This document shows positions 10,685-22,092 of a DNA stretch of 64,000 nucleotides, one piece after another. The stretch comes from Odontocerum albicorne (taxonomy: Eukaryota > Arthropoda > Insecta > Trichoptera > Odontoceridae). The stretch is taken from contig OX463849.1 of NCBI GenBank assembly GCA_949825065.1, positions 5,146,001 through 5,210,000 of the forward strand, read 5' to 3'. Position numbers and translations under genes: made by a program. The notes under the pieces are model-generated. The model made no database searches and was not told where the DNA came from. It saw nothing but the letters and a program-made list of their open reading frames with translations. The first letter of the stretch is position 1. Every line of letters begins with the position of its first letter.

Positions 10685-10960
10685 GTCTGTAGTCGATGAC
10701 CGCCGCAGCTAAGTTGGTAAGACGTCTTGGGGGCTGCAGGATGCAGGCCTTCATCCTGGGGGCTGCAGGCTAATTTTGTAGGATACTTGACATTTTTAAT
10801 ATGTAATACTTTTTAGCAATTTGCTATTTTTTTAACCTTAGTAGTACAAGTATTTTTTAGTTTAAGTCACTTAGGTTTTTGGTGACTGAAAACCACTACG
10901 CTTTTACCTATTATGGGTGCTAACTAACCTGTTATAAATAACTTTTTATAAATATTTGAT
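10685..10960. other. Weak tRNA-SINE-like head and unclassified sequence
   Basis: GACCGCCGCAGCTAAGTTGG followed by TAAGACGTCTTGG resembles the A-box half of a tRNA-derived SINE, but I see no B box. 'gggggctgcaggatgcaggc' with a following partial copy is a small duplication. Confidence 0.3.
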
Positions 10961-11013
10961 TATTTTATCCACGGCAACATTTATATACCAACATTGATCT
11001 ATGGGAGAAAAAC

Positions 11014-11460
11014 GTGGATAGTATTAAAATAAGCCGAAAAAATGCAGTAGAAATACGTAAAGTGAGAATAACACATAGGGTGACAATTAGTGAAATAATA
11101 TGGACTGATGTGATAAGAGATAAGTGTGACCTTAAGGCTGATTTGTTGAGTAAGATGAAAAATAACAGTCTAAGATGGTTTGGACTTGTTAAAAGAATGC
11201 ACGAAGAAAGACTAACAAAACAAATACACAGTGCAAATGTAAGTAGAAGGCATGATACAGATATATCAAGGAAAGTATGGTAGAATCAATTTAAGATTTT
11301 TTAAAAGTAAGAAGTGTAGAAAGTCTGAGAAATCGTAGGAGTTTTATAAGAAAATGTATGAATATAGAGGAGACGAAGGCTGTCTCATGATATAGTAAAG
11401 TCTAGCGCTCTGGTCTCTCTGCCTACTCCAACAAGAAAATAGCATGATTGTATAAATGGT
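11014..11460 (+). pseudogene. LX LINE C-terminus and 3' tail
   Basis: The frame from 11014 to 11283 reads ISEIIWTDVIRDKCDLKADL, then LSKMKNNSLRWFGLVKRMHE, then ERLTKQIHSANVSR. This is the best-preserved LX C-terminus in the window and serves as reference for the others. After the stop the LX 3' block continues to 'cctactccaacaagaaaata' near 11440. LRWFGHV-RM motifs occur at the extreme C-terminus of several non-LTR retrotransposon lineages of insects. No polymerase core is present. Confidence 0.7.
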
Positions 11461-11469
11461 ACTGACGAA

Positions 11470-11945
11470 GTTAACAAGTTCAACATTATTACATATTATT
11501 TTGGTATGCTAGTTATCTCACGTCCATTTTGTTTGAAAACAACAACAGTTACCTGCTTAAATGTATTATACCAGCACTGTATTTTGAAATTTAAGAGGAA
11601 AATGTGTCCTGTACACGAATGTTGCTACCAGAGAAATGTACCTACTCGTATATCCCGCATGTTTTGTTAAAAACTTGCACGGATTTTAGTTTGGCAAATT
11701 TAAAAAGTATTGTTATTTTTCACAATGCGATATTTTAGATAAAAGAATCATTTAAAAAAAGTTTTTCGATTTTAAAAACGATAATCACAAAATTCAGAGT
11801 GTATAAAACGCATTTTCGTTATCATCATCATCACATAATGCCCCTATTGGGAGGGGTAGTAAACATTGATCCACTTTATTCTATCCTGACACATATATTT
11901 CACTTCTACCATGTTCATATATCTCTTCATTATTTATTTGTTTTC
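11470..11945. other. AT-rich, nothing firm
   Basis: There is a small (ATC)n run at 11821-11835 followed by 'acataatgcccctattggga'. This looks like the reverse complement of a LINE 3' end but is too short to classify. Confidence 0.3.
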
Positions 11946-11959
11946 ATAAAGCTTCCATA

Positions 11960-12631
11960 TACAAATTAAACCCAATTAAATGCAAAACAAAACTGCTGAC
12001 TGTAGGCCGAGCGCAACACCAGATGAGAATACTGATGTCGGGTAAACCACTAAAGAACACCGAGGAGTTTGTCTACCTCGGGAGCAAAATAACATGGGAC
12101 GGTCGGTCCAAGAGCGAGGTCGACAGCCGTATACATCAGGCTAGACTTGCATTTAATAAAAGGTCGAAAATAATAGAATCAAATAATATAGACCTAAAAC
12201 TGAGAATACTCCTCATCAAGACCTATATCTTGATGTACGGCTGCGAGACATGGTGCCTATCCGAAAGAGATAGACGAAGACTAGAGGCTTTTGAGATGTG
12301 GTCCTATAGAAGACTATTAGGAATTTCCTGGAGAGACCACATCACAAATGAAGAGGTTCTCCAACGAATCGAAGGAGGAAGGCACCTGCTCAGGATCCTG
12401 TCCGAAAGGCGTGCAAGATGGATCGGTCATATAATACGACAAGAGGGCCTCTTGCATGCCATAATGGAGGGTATGACCGAGGAGACAAACTCTAGGGGAC
12501 GCCCACGCCGAGAGTACCTGGAGGACCTGTTGGTGGACGTGCGCTGCTCAACATATACAGATTTAAAAAGAGCCGCACATGACAGGGAAGAATGGAGGAG
12601 AAGAGTTGAAATTGCTGCAAACCAGTCTTAG
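11960..12631 (+). pseudogene. RTE-like LINE reverse transcriptase, C-terminal third
   Basis: From about 11963 the frame reads YKLNPIKCKTKLLTVGRAQH, then the methionine at 12023, and runs open to 12631, so the real protein started further upstream. Counting from that Met: FVYLGSKIT at 16-24, YGCETW at 72-77, RLEAFEMW at 86-93, RWIGHIIRQ at 132-140 and RGRPRREYL at 158-166. These are landmarks of the thumb and C-terminal region of endonuclease-type (RTE-like) LINE polymerases. The palm (YADD) is absent. Freedom from stops suggests a fairly young insertion. Confidence 0.85.
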
Positions 12632-12807
12632 GACTGCAACTACGGAGAGAGAAATACAAAGCTTAAGAGAAATTATACTATATCAGCAACGAGAAAAACA
12701 ATTATGTACAAAGTTTTAGCAGCCATTATACGTAGCAGCAAAAATATAAAATTTAGTTAACAAAATATATGAATTTAGCCGAAACAAGAAAGCTTAAAAT
12801 GCTTTCT

Positions 12808-13436
12808 TTAACCTTTCCCTTCCTATGCTAAAAAAATCCTCTGGTGATGTGTATTCAATACATATCAATACATATGTAAAAATGAGCGATTTAAAATTGG
12901 AAAAAAAATAATATTCGTAGCCAATCGCTTAAATTAATAAAATTTGTCGTCAAAAGTGATAATAATTGAAATTTAATTACTGAAAACATGAAAAAAAAAA
13001 AAGATCGGACGACGTTCACAAAACGGACGGAGCAACCACCTCGAACGAAAGCCGGCTGGCTACTTAAAAGAGAGAAGCGAGCGAACTGAAATTCTATAGT
13101 ATTATTTGCGTTCCCATATACCGAAGTAGAGTGAGACGTGAATAGCGTCGCTTCCTCACCCATAGCGATTTTTTAGAATTAATATACCTACGTCACACAC
13201 TGGCACACGTTTGATTGTATTGGTGAATTTATTCCCGATTTTCACCAAATATCTCTGATGTAGCCGATAAGTGCTAATTATAATTATTATTCACATATTT
13301 TTTTTTCATTCAATGCGCAAATGTATTACAGAGGAATACCTAAAATCTGAATTAAGTATTTATTATATTTATAGAGATATTAAAGTTTTTAGAAGCAATG
13401 TGTACTAGTTACACATCACCAGACAGGAAGGGTTAA
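12808..13436 (+). mobile_element. T1-A TTAA MITE, complete
   Basis: It starts TTAACCTTTCCCTTCC and ends GGAAGGGTTAA. A subterminal CTGGTGATGTGTA occurs near both ends in inverted orientation. TTAA at both edges is the target of piggyBac-type transposases. At 629 bp it has no transposase frame, so it would depend on a related autonomous element. Relatives are at 34033, 55913, 59228 and 60549. Confidence 0.85.
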
Positions 13437-13956
13437 AAACCTTTTTTAGAAATTTTGAAGATGTCAATATCCGCGGTTTAATTTAAAAGGGACAGCCCGT
13501 GATGCAGATGGAGAGTACATGGCAGGTAAGTTCTATTTATTAGTGGTTTTTATAATTTAATATTTCTATACTTCGAATAGTTGGAAGGCTTAAACTCTTC
13601 CCTCTTTCAGAATTAGATTTTTTATGCCACTTTTGTTTTAAAGTTTTCTCAAACCAAACGGTATAAAACGTCACAATATTAACTCGGTATTTTGTTTGAA
13701 TCCTACAGTACTAGCCTATAATCAGATGAGGCTTTAACATTTACCTAGGGGTTTTTTCTAAATACTACTTCAATATAACATAATAAAATAGAGGTCTAGG
13801 AATAGCTGTCTTACTAATAATTATTGATACTTGTTTATAGGCTTTAAATTGAATTATTTAATATTAAATAATGTAATGATTACGATTTATGGGCTACCCC
13901 TCGCGATTGAGAATGATTGCCAGCCTGTGCGTGTATAAATACATATTGTAGATTCT
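13437..13956. other. Unassigned, with one repeat-like patch
   Basis: 'gcgattgagaatgattgcca' at about 13903 resembles the unit of the 118-bp array at 41167 ('tgattgggaatgattggcag'). Otherwise I recognise nothing. Confidence 0.35.
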
Positions 13957-15006
13957 TAACGTGAATACCATGAACCGATTGGAAGCGTTTCAATATAGTG
14001 AGCAACACAATTGCCATTAAGGTATTTATTTATTTATTTAACCCGTTTATTGCAAATACAATCTGGCGGGCTTACTGCAAGGCGGCAATCTCTTCCAACC
14101 AACCAGACAAAAGTAAATGAAGCAAGTTACGTGGTCACATAAATCATTCAAATGACTATCCATTCCCACGAAATCCATAAACATATACGTGAGCATATGC
14201 CCACGAACCCCACAAAGACACCCGAACATTATTTTTCATATAAAGTGAGATATCATCAATCAAAAGGAAAAGAAGGGATGGTGGAGAGGTAAGGAAAAGA
14301 AAAATCAGGAATAAAACACGTTATTTTATTGACTAGAAATTAATAGTTTTTTCAGTCGCTTCTTAAAGCATGCCAAGGACGTAGCAAGTCTAATATTGGT
14401 TTAAACTGATTCCAAAGTCTCACTGCATGGACAGTAAAGGACGACGTAAAGAAAAAGGAGCGGTGAACTGGAAATGCCAATAAACAATCTGTGTTTGAGC
14501 GTAGCGCTGAAAGACGCGGAAAGACGCTGAAAATTTTCGGCGAGATAAGAGGGTGCGGCGGGACAGTTAAGGATATAAAACAATAGAGACAGTATGTGAA
14601 TTTGGCGTCTATTTCTAACATTCAACCAGTTCAATGCCTTCTGGTATGAAGTTAAATGATCGTACTTTCGTAGGTTGAAAATAAATCTTAGACGCACAAT
14701 TTGAAGACGCTGTCATTTGTCCAGCTGTTCCTCTGTAACAACCAAGTAACATACGTCCACATAGTCCAGAATCGGATAGAGCAGAAATTATACGAGTAAA
14801 ATTTTGGTTTTAGTTGGTAGGAATCTATGCAACACTTTAAGGGAATGAAGGCTGAAGAAGATCCTTCGGCTTACCTCATTTATTTGATCTCGCCATGAGA
14901 GAGTGTTATATGGAATAGAAATACATATGTATTCTTAAGAGGAATACTATGAACCGATTAGAAGCGTTTAAAATATGATAAAGTCAGCAACACAATTACC
15001 ATTAAA
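13957..15006 (-). mobile_element. CR1-like LINE 3' end between diverged direct repeats
   Basis: The LINE spans about 14022-14905 on the minus strand and ends in a (TTTA)n tract (seen as tatttatttattt). It is flanked by roughly 65-bp similar segments at 13957-14020 and 14922-15006, both with 'atgaaccgatt.gaagcgtt' and 'agcaacacaatt.ccattaa'. The flanks are diverged and longer than a usual target duplication. They could be an old duplication or part of a host repeat. A second copy of the LINE end is at 17757-18320, and a third fragment is at 59142-59227. Confidence 0.7.
14352..14697 (-). pseudogene. CR1-like reverse transcriptase C-terminus, frameshifted
   Basis: The frame from 14697 reads RKYDHLTSYQKALNWLNVRN and continues with RRQIHILSLLFYILNC. 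A frameshift near 14440-14460 moves the reading to a second frame ending SFTVHAVRLWNQFKP. 'RR..H.L.LLY.I', followed by 'F.VHAVRLWN.L', is the usual closing segment of CR1/Jockey-group polymerases. The catalytic core is not present. Confidence 0.8.
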
Positions 15007-15478
15007 AGCACTGCAACAAAATGCAAGCTGGTGACCAACATCTTATTAAGAAGGTGCCATATTTAAACCATATTCGGCGTGGTTTCAAGTCCTACAGCTA
15101 ATTTGAAAAGTGACGTTTGTTGTGGTGCTGGAAAAAGACAGATGTCAACGTTTTGCAACGTTTGAGAGTAGGTCGGTACACAAGGAGATCAAGTGCTACT
15201 TTACAGGGTGAAGAACAGAGATGCCTCAGACCAAAGGGACTGTTTGAGTACCTAACATCAATCTAGATGTATAGTGGTCGAAGAGTAAAACTAGTTCAGA
15301 AGTTAATCAGCCAGGAATCGAGTCTTGAGCATCTACATGTATAGCATGAATTTTAATAATCAAACCACGGCTTAAGCATGAATGGGAACTTAAGGTTGAT
15401 GTGTTGTGTTAGATGAAAAAGAGCATTTTGAGATGGTTTGGGCATGTAGAAAGAATGAGGGAAGAAATATTAACATTA

Positions 15479-16317
15479 TATTTTGTTATTTATTTTTATC
15501 AAACACTGTTTATTCCACCTTTTTGTGACGGTATAACCCTACCGGTTTCAAGGACTTCACCTCATCTTCGGGGGAGCGTAAACATGACTAAATGCTGTTC
15601 GAACTGGTACCTGAGGGGTGAGGGAGGCTGAGGGGTGAGGGAGGCACGGGACAATTACGGCCAAGAGCGGAGAGATTTTTGGCAAATAACTGTTCAACAG
15701 ATATTCGGATCGGTGTACTGACTTAGAAATTTCTAGGGCCTCTTAGTCTGTCCAATTTATTTCCGTTACCACTGATATGTAAGAATTTGGCATCATCGAT
15801 AGAAAAAGTATGATTCTCACGGTGACAATGATTAATTATTTCAGAATAAATTAGATGATTTGTTAAGGCGGATTTGTGTTCACGAAATCTCTTTTCAAAA
15901 GATCTTCCTGTCTTTCCTATATAGAAATTATCACAGTCAGCACATAAAAGTTTATACACACCACTGTTGCTAAGTATTCCATTTTTGCCTTTCCCATTAA
16001 ATAAGAGTTTCCGGAGATTTAAGTTAGTGTAAAAAGCTGGCTTTATGTGACTTGGAATATTTTTGGTTATTTCATTTGATAAATTTTTTTATAAATAGGA
16101 CTTTGCTCCATTTATAGGTATGCTTATAGGTGTCGTTAAATATATAATATTTTATAAGTTTCTTTTTTGTTTTGTTTTTTAAAAGTGAATCGATGAGGCT
16201 TGAAACCGGTAGGGTTATACCATCACAAAAAAGTGGAATAAACAGTGTTTGATAAAAACAAATAACAATGTCTTTAAACCTCCACAACGTTAATGTCTTA
16301 ACTATAAACAACATAGT
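15479..16317 (-). mobile_element. Penelope-like element fragment with inverted terminal repeats (PIR)
   Basis: The outer parts are inverted copies of each other. Left has 'atttttatcaaacactgttt', then 'cggtataaccctaccggttt'. Right has 'aaaccggtagggttatacca', then 'aaacagtgtttgataaaaac'. Between them, on the minus strand, lies the C-terminal GIY-YIG endonuclease region of a Penelope-like retroelement. Such elements are known for LTR-like ends in direct or inverted arrangement. The reverse transcriptase is missing. Confidence 0.8.
15723..16095 (-). pseudogene. Penelope-like GIY-YIG endonuclease domain
   Basis: Reading from about 16095 the frame is open through KNLSNEITKNIPSHIKPAFY, TNLNLRKLLFNGKGKNGI and then SGVYKLLCADC. 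The endonuclease motif follows: VYKL (in place of GIY), CADCDNFYIGKTGRSFEKRF with YIG, the following Arg residues, and REHKSA. HENHTF-like and SGNGNKLDRL segments come next, and a stop at 15723. CxxC preceding YIGKTGRSF is typical of Penelope endonucleases. Only the linker and endonuclease are left. The methionine at 15959 is internal to the domain and not a genuine start. Confidence 0.85.
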
Positions 16318-16540
16318 ACATTACAAATATAAAGTGCAAATGTGAGTTAAACGCGAGAGAGAGGAAGACTTGAGAAAAAATTGTTGTATTTTGAAAGAAC
16401 GAAACGTAAAATAAAAGAGAAATCGTTGGAGTTGTATGAGAAGGTGTATGAATGTAGAAGAGATGGAGGATATGTGATAATATGGGAAAGACAGAGAAAT
16501 TTCGTGATGGTGTGTGTGTGCATGCAAAGTATAATTCTCA

Positions 16541-16905
16541 CTTTAAAAATACAAACTCGTAATAAAATCTCATTTTAGGACCTCAATTCAATGAATTTAT
16601 CTAGACTTAAGTTCAAATTAATAACACATCGAGATCAAACAAGCTTTTTCTACTCCAGTATTATTAATCAGTAGAATTGTATTACTTATAGAGTTTGTTT
16701 ATTCAAAGGAAACTCTCAGAGTTGAGGCTGGGATACTAATTATTTTATCTAAGTCGCTGCCTTATTGAGTGAATGTTGAACCTACAAAGGTGGAAAAATA
16801 CCTGAAGCTAAAAATAAACAACACGTAACCATATATTCTTAGAATTATTTTATATTGTATTACACTTTCGTTGTATAAACCTTATCCTAGAACCCTCGTA
16901 ACGTT
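16541..16905. other. Unassigned AT-rich sequence
   Basis: I recognise no repeat or coding signal. Confidence 0.4.
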
Positions 16906-16910
16906 TGATC

Positions 16911-16963
16911 AATTAATGGTTTTAACAAATGGTTTCATAAATCTTTTGTTAAAACCATTAATT
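16911..16963. repeat. Palindrome bordering the 160-bp satellite
   Basis: CAATTAATGGTTTTAACAAA is followed within 15 bases by its reverse complement TTTGTTAAAACCATTAATTG. The right arm is part of the first satellite unit, so the left arm is an inverted stub of the same repeat. Confidence 0.8.
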
Positions 16964-17583
16964 GTTTACGTGTTATGTAATAACATATTTTGTGTCTCTT
17001 ATTATGTAATCGGGATACTGTGACTTGCAAACCGCAGTTCTAGGTGTTTATTTAGACACACAACCACTTTTTCATTTATAATACGTTTCGTCTAAGGAAT
17101 ATTTTGTTAAAATCATTAATTGTTTATATGTTACGTAACAACATATTTTGTGTCTCTTCTTAGTATGTAATCGGGATACTGTGACTTGCAAACCGCAGTT
17201 CTAGGTCTTTATTTAGACACCCAACCACTTTTTCATTTATAATACGTTCCGTCGAAGGAATCTTTTGTTAAAATCATTTATTGTTTATATGTTACGTAAC
17301 AACATATTTTGTGTCTCTTCTTAATTTGTAATCGGGATACTGTGACTTGCAAACCGCAGTTCTAGGTCTTTATTTAGACACACAACCACTTTTTCATTTA
17401 TAATACGTTCCGTCTAAGGAATCTTTTGTTAAAATCATTAATTGTTTACATGTTACGTAATAACATATTTTGTGTCTCTTATTATGTAATCGGGATACTG
17501 TGACTTGCAAACCACAGTTCTAGGTCTTTATTTAGACACACAACCACTTTTTCATTTATAATACGTTCCGTCTAAGGAATCTT
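16940..17583. repeat. 160-bp satellite, 4 copies
   Basis: CGGGATACTGTGACTTGCAA recurs at 17011, 17172, 17333 and 17491 (periods 161, 161 and 158). Units are highly similar over their length, including 'ttagacacacaaccactttt' and 'aacatattttgtgtctctt'. Nucleosome-scale period. It has no coding content. Confidence 0.9.
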
Positions 17584-17756
17584 ATATGAAACATTTGTAG
17601 ACCCACATTTTAAAGCATTAATGCAGCGTGATCATTCCTTGTTTAATACCAACGCCTCCATTCCCCACAAGATGGTTGAAAACATCTAACACTGAACTAT
17701 ATACATTCTCATTGAATGTATATTTATAACTATATACATTCTCATTGAATGTATAT

Positions 17757-18320
17757 AGGTATTGAACTGGTTGAATTCACATACTGTCTCTATTGTACAA
17801 TGTCCTTAACTGTCCCGCCGCCCTCTCTTATCTCGCCGAAAATTTTCAGCGTCTTTCCAATCATGGATAAGCGCTACGCTCAAACAGATATTGTTTATTG
17901 GTCTTTCCAGTTCCCCGCTCCTCTTTTTTTACGTCGTCCTTTACTGTCCATGCAGTGAGACTCTGGAATCAGTTACAAACCAATATAATACTAGCTTTAT
18001 CCTTGTCGCTCAGTCAGTAAAATAACGTGTTTCATTACTGATTTTTCTTTTCCTTTCCTCTCCCCCGTCCCTTCTTTTTCTTTTGATTGACGATATCTCA
18101 CTTTATATAAAAAAAAGTAATGTTCGGGGGATGGTCCGTCTTTGTGGGGTTCGTGGGCATATGCTCACTTATGTGTTGATGGATTTCGTGGGGATGGATA
18201 ATCATTTGAATGATTTATGCAACCATGTAACTTGCTTCATTGACTTTTATCTGGTTGGTTGGAAGAGATTGCCACCTGGCAATAATCCCACCAGATTGTA
18301 TTTGCAATAAAAATGTTAAA
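17757..18320 (+). mobile_element. CR1-like LINE 3' end, second copy
   Basis: It is similar, in the opposite orientation, to 14022-14620: 'ttcacatactgtctctattg', then 'tatctcgccgaaaattttca', then a 3' region whose frame reads CGVRGHMLTY and DFVGMDNHLNDLC. It ends in 'tggttggttggaagagattg', then 'gattgtatttgcaataaa'. That terminal segment is shared with the S1 SINE tail. Coding frames are broken. A 30-bp duplication ('tatacattctcattgaatgt') lies just upstream at 17695-17758. Confidence 0.75.
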
Positions 18321-18546
18321 TACATACATTATCAAGTCTTGGATTATAAAAAAGGTTCATTTTAATAAAAACTTTTTATTAACTATGGTGTCTTGTATAA
18401 TATAAAATAAAATTAAAGCCTGAATATTAGTGAAAAATAAGATATAAAATTTTTTTAAATCGCAAGAATGTGCTTTTATTTAATTATAATCTTATCATCC
18501 ATGGATATGAATATATTAATTAAAACAATAAAAAAAATACGTAACT

Positions 18547-18798
18547 ATGCATAACAGTGCAGAAAACAAGCGTATCTTACAACAAATGTATGAGAAAAAA
18601 AAAGTGTCGTTTTACAAAGAAAACCAGCGTCACACAACCTTTTCCCCCTCTCATCACAAAACCTGGAAATCTTCAGTTTCTTTCAGACCTCAAACAGAAT
18701 GGGATTTCTTAAAAACATTGTCCCTTATGTTGCGAAATCTTGCAGACAACTGGGAATGTTTAAGCAAAATATATCCAACCGATAACATTCAAAATTAA
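18547..18798 (+). CDS. Small open frame, hypothetical (83 codons)
   Basis: MHNSAENKRILQQMYEKKKV… ends …LSKIYPTDNIQN. Unlike most frames here it has mixed, non-repetitive composition, and I could not tie it to any repeat of the window. There is no recognisable domain, signal peptide or membrane segment, and no splice signal forces an exon reading. It may be chance. Confidence 0.2.
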   Translation: MHNSAENKRILQQMYEKKKVSFYKENQRHTTFSPSHHKTWKSSVSFRPQTEWDFLKTLSLMLRNLADNWECLSKIYPTDNIQN

Positions 18799-18902
18799 AG
18801 TTGATGACTATTTAACCGACTAATTGTACAAAACTTATACGAAACATACTTTTGTTTCCTTTTCCGATGCGTTCTTCAGTTCACTTAAAGAACACTCTAG
18901 AA

Positions 18903-19568
18903 CATAGTTTCCCAAACTTTTTCAACCCGTAGACCCTTGCCGATTTTTTATTGTTTTCCGTAGACCCCCTGCCTGCCTAATATTGAATTTTCCTAAACTT
19001 ATTAACTTCAAATGTGTTTTTGACATCTGACACAGTGCTGTTCACCTTGATAAGGTTTTTTGTAGAGTGGACAATTGCAGAAAAAGAAAAACATGTACAA
19101 TTTTTTTAATGGCTTTATTGAAAATACACAAAATGCAAGTAAATATTTAGCTTTCGAAAAAAAAAAACAAATCAAAACCTAGTAAAAATCTTACATAAAA
19201 TGAATACACAAATAATCCTGTTAATGAGAGGGATGGACCTGATGCTCTGATAGCAATGGTTCAATATTTGGCTTCAAATTAGTGAGGAATAGTCTTCAAT
19301 CTCCACATTCAATGATTTGCATTCGATTTCTTTATTTTAAGTATTTTCTAAGTCTAATATAAGTATTATGTACACACAATCTGTGTTAGGTGTTATGAGA
19401 CATTTATGGAACGCCTAAATACTGATAATGATCTGCTTAAATGGGATCCGCTCACGTGGACCCCATTTACATCTCGTGCACCCCCAATTTCTTTTCTCGC
19501 TGATATAGACCCCCTACAAGTCGAAATCGACCCTTAGGGGTCCATATAGACCACTTTGGGAATCTTTG
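18903..19568. mobile_element. hAT-like non-autonomous element with 8-bp target duplication
   Basis: The ends are CATAGTTTCCCAAACTTTTT and, inward from the right, CAAAGATTCCCAAAGTGGTC. The flanks CTCTAGAA (18895-18902) and TTCTAGAA (19569-19576) form an 8-bp duplication with one mismatch. CA-G-TTCCCAAA ends with an 8-bp duplication are typical of hAT elements. Paired 'gtagacccttgccgattttt' and 'cgaaatcgacccttaggggt' extend the inverted similarity. No transposase frame is present. Confidence 0.8.
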
Positions 19569-19637
19569 TTCTAGAATATGAGGTTTAAATTTGTTTCGCG
19601 GTATTAAAGCGCCACTAGTATTCATAGATTAATGACT

Positions 19638-19862
19638 TTTGTGACCTAATTGATTAGATGATTGGCTTCTTTCCAAGAGCTACGGATTCCATTCCCGATC
19701 ATGCTAAAGAAAATGTAAAAAATATACTAGTCTGGTTAAAGAGTTCATCTGGTGACAACATTCGCGTGTTAGACGTTTTCAAGTGTTGTTGTCTCTCAAA
19801 ACCGCGAACTCCGTGCCTGCTCTATTAATGGGGATGAAGAAAAAGTTTTTTCCTAACCATGA
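19638..19862 (+). mobile_element. S3 SINE
   Basis: A tRNA-like start, GTGACCTAATTGATTAGATG, is followed by a B-box-like GGATTCCATTCCC. The body 'ctggttaaagagttcatctg' then 'gtgacaacattcgcgtgtta' recurs in a second copy at 49240-49420. Confidence 0.55.
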
Positions 19863-20837
19863 AGAAGAATTTACTGGTCGTTCCTACCGTCTATTTGGGA
19901 GTTCCCAATAAGTGGCTGTCTGTAATTTTATTTAACTGGTGCACATGCCCATAGCAGCGTAGTCTTTCCCGAACTATATGTATATTATTGGCGTCACTTT
20001 CATTGTTCCGCGAATTTGACCATTTCGGATCATGCGAATTTAGTCCCATAGTAGTTAGTAAAGTTATACCTACAAAAAATTCCATATCATTTAATAATTA
20101 TCTAGCAAATCAATCATTTCACGTCTTAAAATGTGTAATAAACCTTTGTTACTTAGATGCAGATAAATTTTCAACTACGAGATTCATATTCGCTCTCCGA
20201 TGATTAACTAAATTAATCTCATAGATTTTTCAAATATAGATATTTTTATAGAGCAATGAACCCGCTTATTTACAGTACATTTACCCAAATATCGTGAAAT
20301 AAGTACGAATATAATGTGGGTTGGATCTTCTTTGCCAATATGTTCGCACATCCTATTGTGTGGGTGTGTACATTGTTAGACCCGAGTCTAGGATATTTTG
20401 TTATAACGCTCTCTGAACATTCTTCCGGTTTACGATCACGAATAAGTGAACTTACCACAATGTTCTCAAATAAGAGTTGTAGATGTTTCTGAGAAGCAAA
20501 CATTTGAATCAAATTCAATGGGACACTGAAAAAAAAATGTCACAAAAGACAAAAACTATGTTATATTATGTGTTTCTTTATATATAGGTAATCCTACGTG
20601 ATAGAGTATACTTGTCAGTCATCCTGTGGATATAAGACGTACTTGTATAACGTACAAGCTGTTGTACTCCAATAAGCACGCAGTCTTGATAAATCAAACC
20701 TTAAGTCTTTAGATAATTGCCAGGTTATATCTGCTGGAGCTTTTCGTTCAGCAGAGTTTATTTATGTATCGCTATTTGTTTAATAGCGCTGTAAGAATTT
20801 ACAATTAGTAACAAAAATGATTACAATTACAAATATA
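19863..20837. other. Unassigned sequence
   Basis: Only short frames with no domain and no shared repeats were recognised. Confidence 0.4.
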
Positions 20838-21158
20838 GGTTTATTTATTGCAACATAATGTATATCCAGAAATTACACATATTTCAAATCAACTGTAATG
20901 AAAAAAAAAACATTTAGGAGAAAAACTACCAAAAGGTCTGGGTTCATCTCATAACACTTCCCTAGATGAGATACACCTCCACCGTTAGAAAAATAAGCCC
21001 TACTGCAAGACTGCACACCCTTGAAAGCTACAAAAAACGTAAATTTACAAGTTAAAATGGTATATGGGTTAAACCAGTCTGGATATGAATTCACCAGGAA
21101 ATTGAACCTGGGGCGCTCGTTTACCGTGAATGTTAACCGTTAAACTACGTTCGTCCAC
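20838..21158 (-). mobile_element. S2 SINE, full length with tRNA-like head
   Basis: On the minus strand it opens GGACGAACGTAGTTTAACGG (A-box region) and has the B box AGGTTCAATTTCC near 21103. The S2 body follows with 'aaccagtctggatatgaatt' (seen on plus), then 'gttatgagatgaacccagac', and it ends in 'attgcaataaataaacc'. It is the only S2 copy here that keeps its polymerase III promoter-like head. Confidence 0.75.
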
Positions 21159-22085
21159 AATATATATTTATAAGGTTATTTACAATATCGTTGATAAAAC
21201 CGATATATAAAACCGATATTAACTCGTATTTGTTGCCACTCTTCTGCTTGCAACCTTTTACGAATTAAAGTGTCAATAGCAATTTGTTAACAACAGTTGC
21301 ACAACGCAACTAACAACGTGAATGCAACAAAAAGGTAGCTTTATGTTATGTTTAGTTTGGTGGATATTTTTTATGTACGAGTGGATGTTGCTGAATTCAG
21401 GAGGGGAGATCCTACTCCGCCATTTTCTTAATTTTGACTGGGTGACTGAATATTTCATTTAATTTTTTTTTGTGATTTCAATAAATTCTTTGATTGTGAT
21501 TGAATATTTTTTCTTCCAGTGTTCCAATACACAATTATAATTTTATAAATTTATTTTTCCAATGAATAAATTAAGCTTAACTTTTATTTTAAAATGCGAA
21601 GAAATATTTCAAAATGGTTCTGTTTATAATAACATGTATGATAAGTTATTAAATAAAACGTCGTAACTAAATTCTTACACCTCTATATCAATAATGTGGA
21701 ATAAGATGTATTCACTTTTAAATATGACATTTATCAAAGTTGTTGATTCAAATTTCAAATATCACGTTTGTCAGATATTTGTACAAATTCTTTGTTTTGT
21801 CATGATATATGGTATAACATATTTGTTTTGTTATAATACATCTGGTTAAATATTCAACTTGCTGTAGTGAATAAGCTTACATACAATAACAGTAAGTAAA
21901 CATTATGTCTTCCTAACTTTACACAATAGGAGAATACAATACCCGTCTGACAACACACAATGGATAGCTGATCAACCCTCCGATCCAATCAAATCACGAC
22001 ATAATTGCCTAACACCTGGACACGATTAAATGGATTAACCCATTTCCCAAGGTAGTCGAATCAATAAAAAAACAATTAAATAATT
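21159..22085. other. Unassigned AT-rich sequence
   Basis: I see no coding region or shared repeat. Confidence 0.4.
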
Positions 22086-22092
22086 AATCATG

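Larger units (their letters stand above)
15375..16540 (+). mobile_element. LX LINE fragment split by a Penelope-like insertion
   Basis: The 5' part, 15375-15478, reads MKKSILRWFGHVERMREEIL. The 3' part resumes at 16318 with 'acattacaaatataaagtgc', the block that follows the same motif in the LX copy at 11200. The interruption at 15479-16317 has a possible 6-bp duplication, ACATTA, on each side (15473-15478 and 16318-16323). Confidence 0.7.

Noticed and set aside
12891..13163. 90-codon minus frame inside T1-A (also 56162-56386 and 59290-59475)
   Set aside because: Related frames appear in other T1-A copies because the DNA is shared. The peptide differs by frameshift between copies and has no transposase features.
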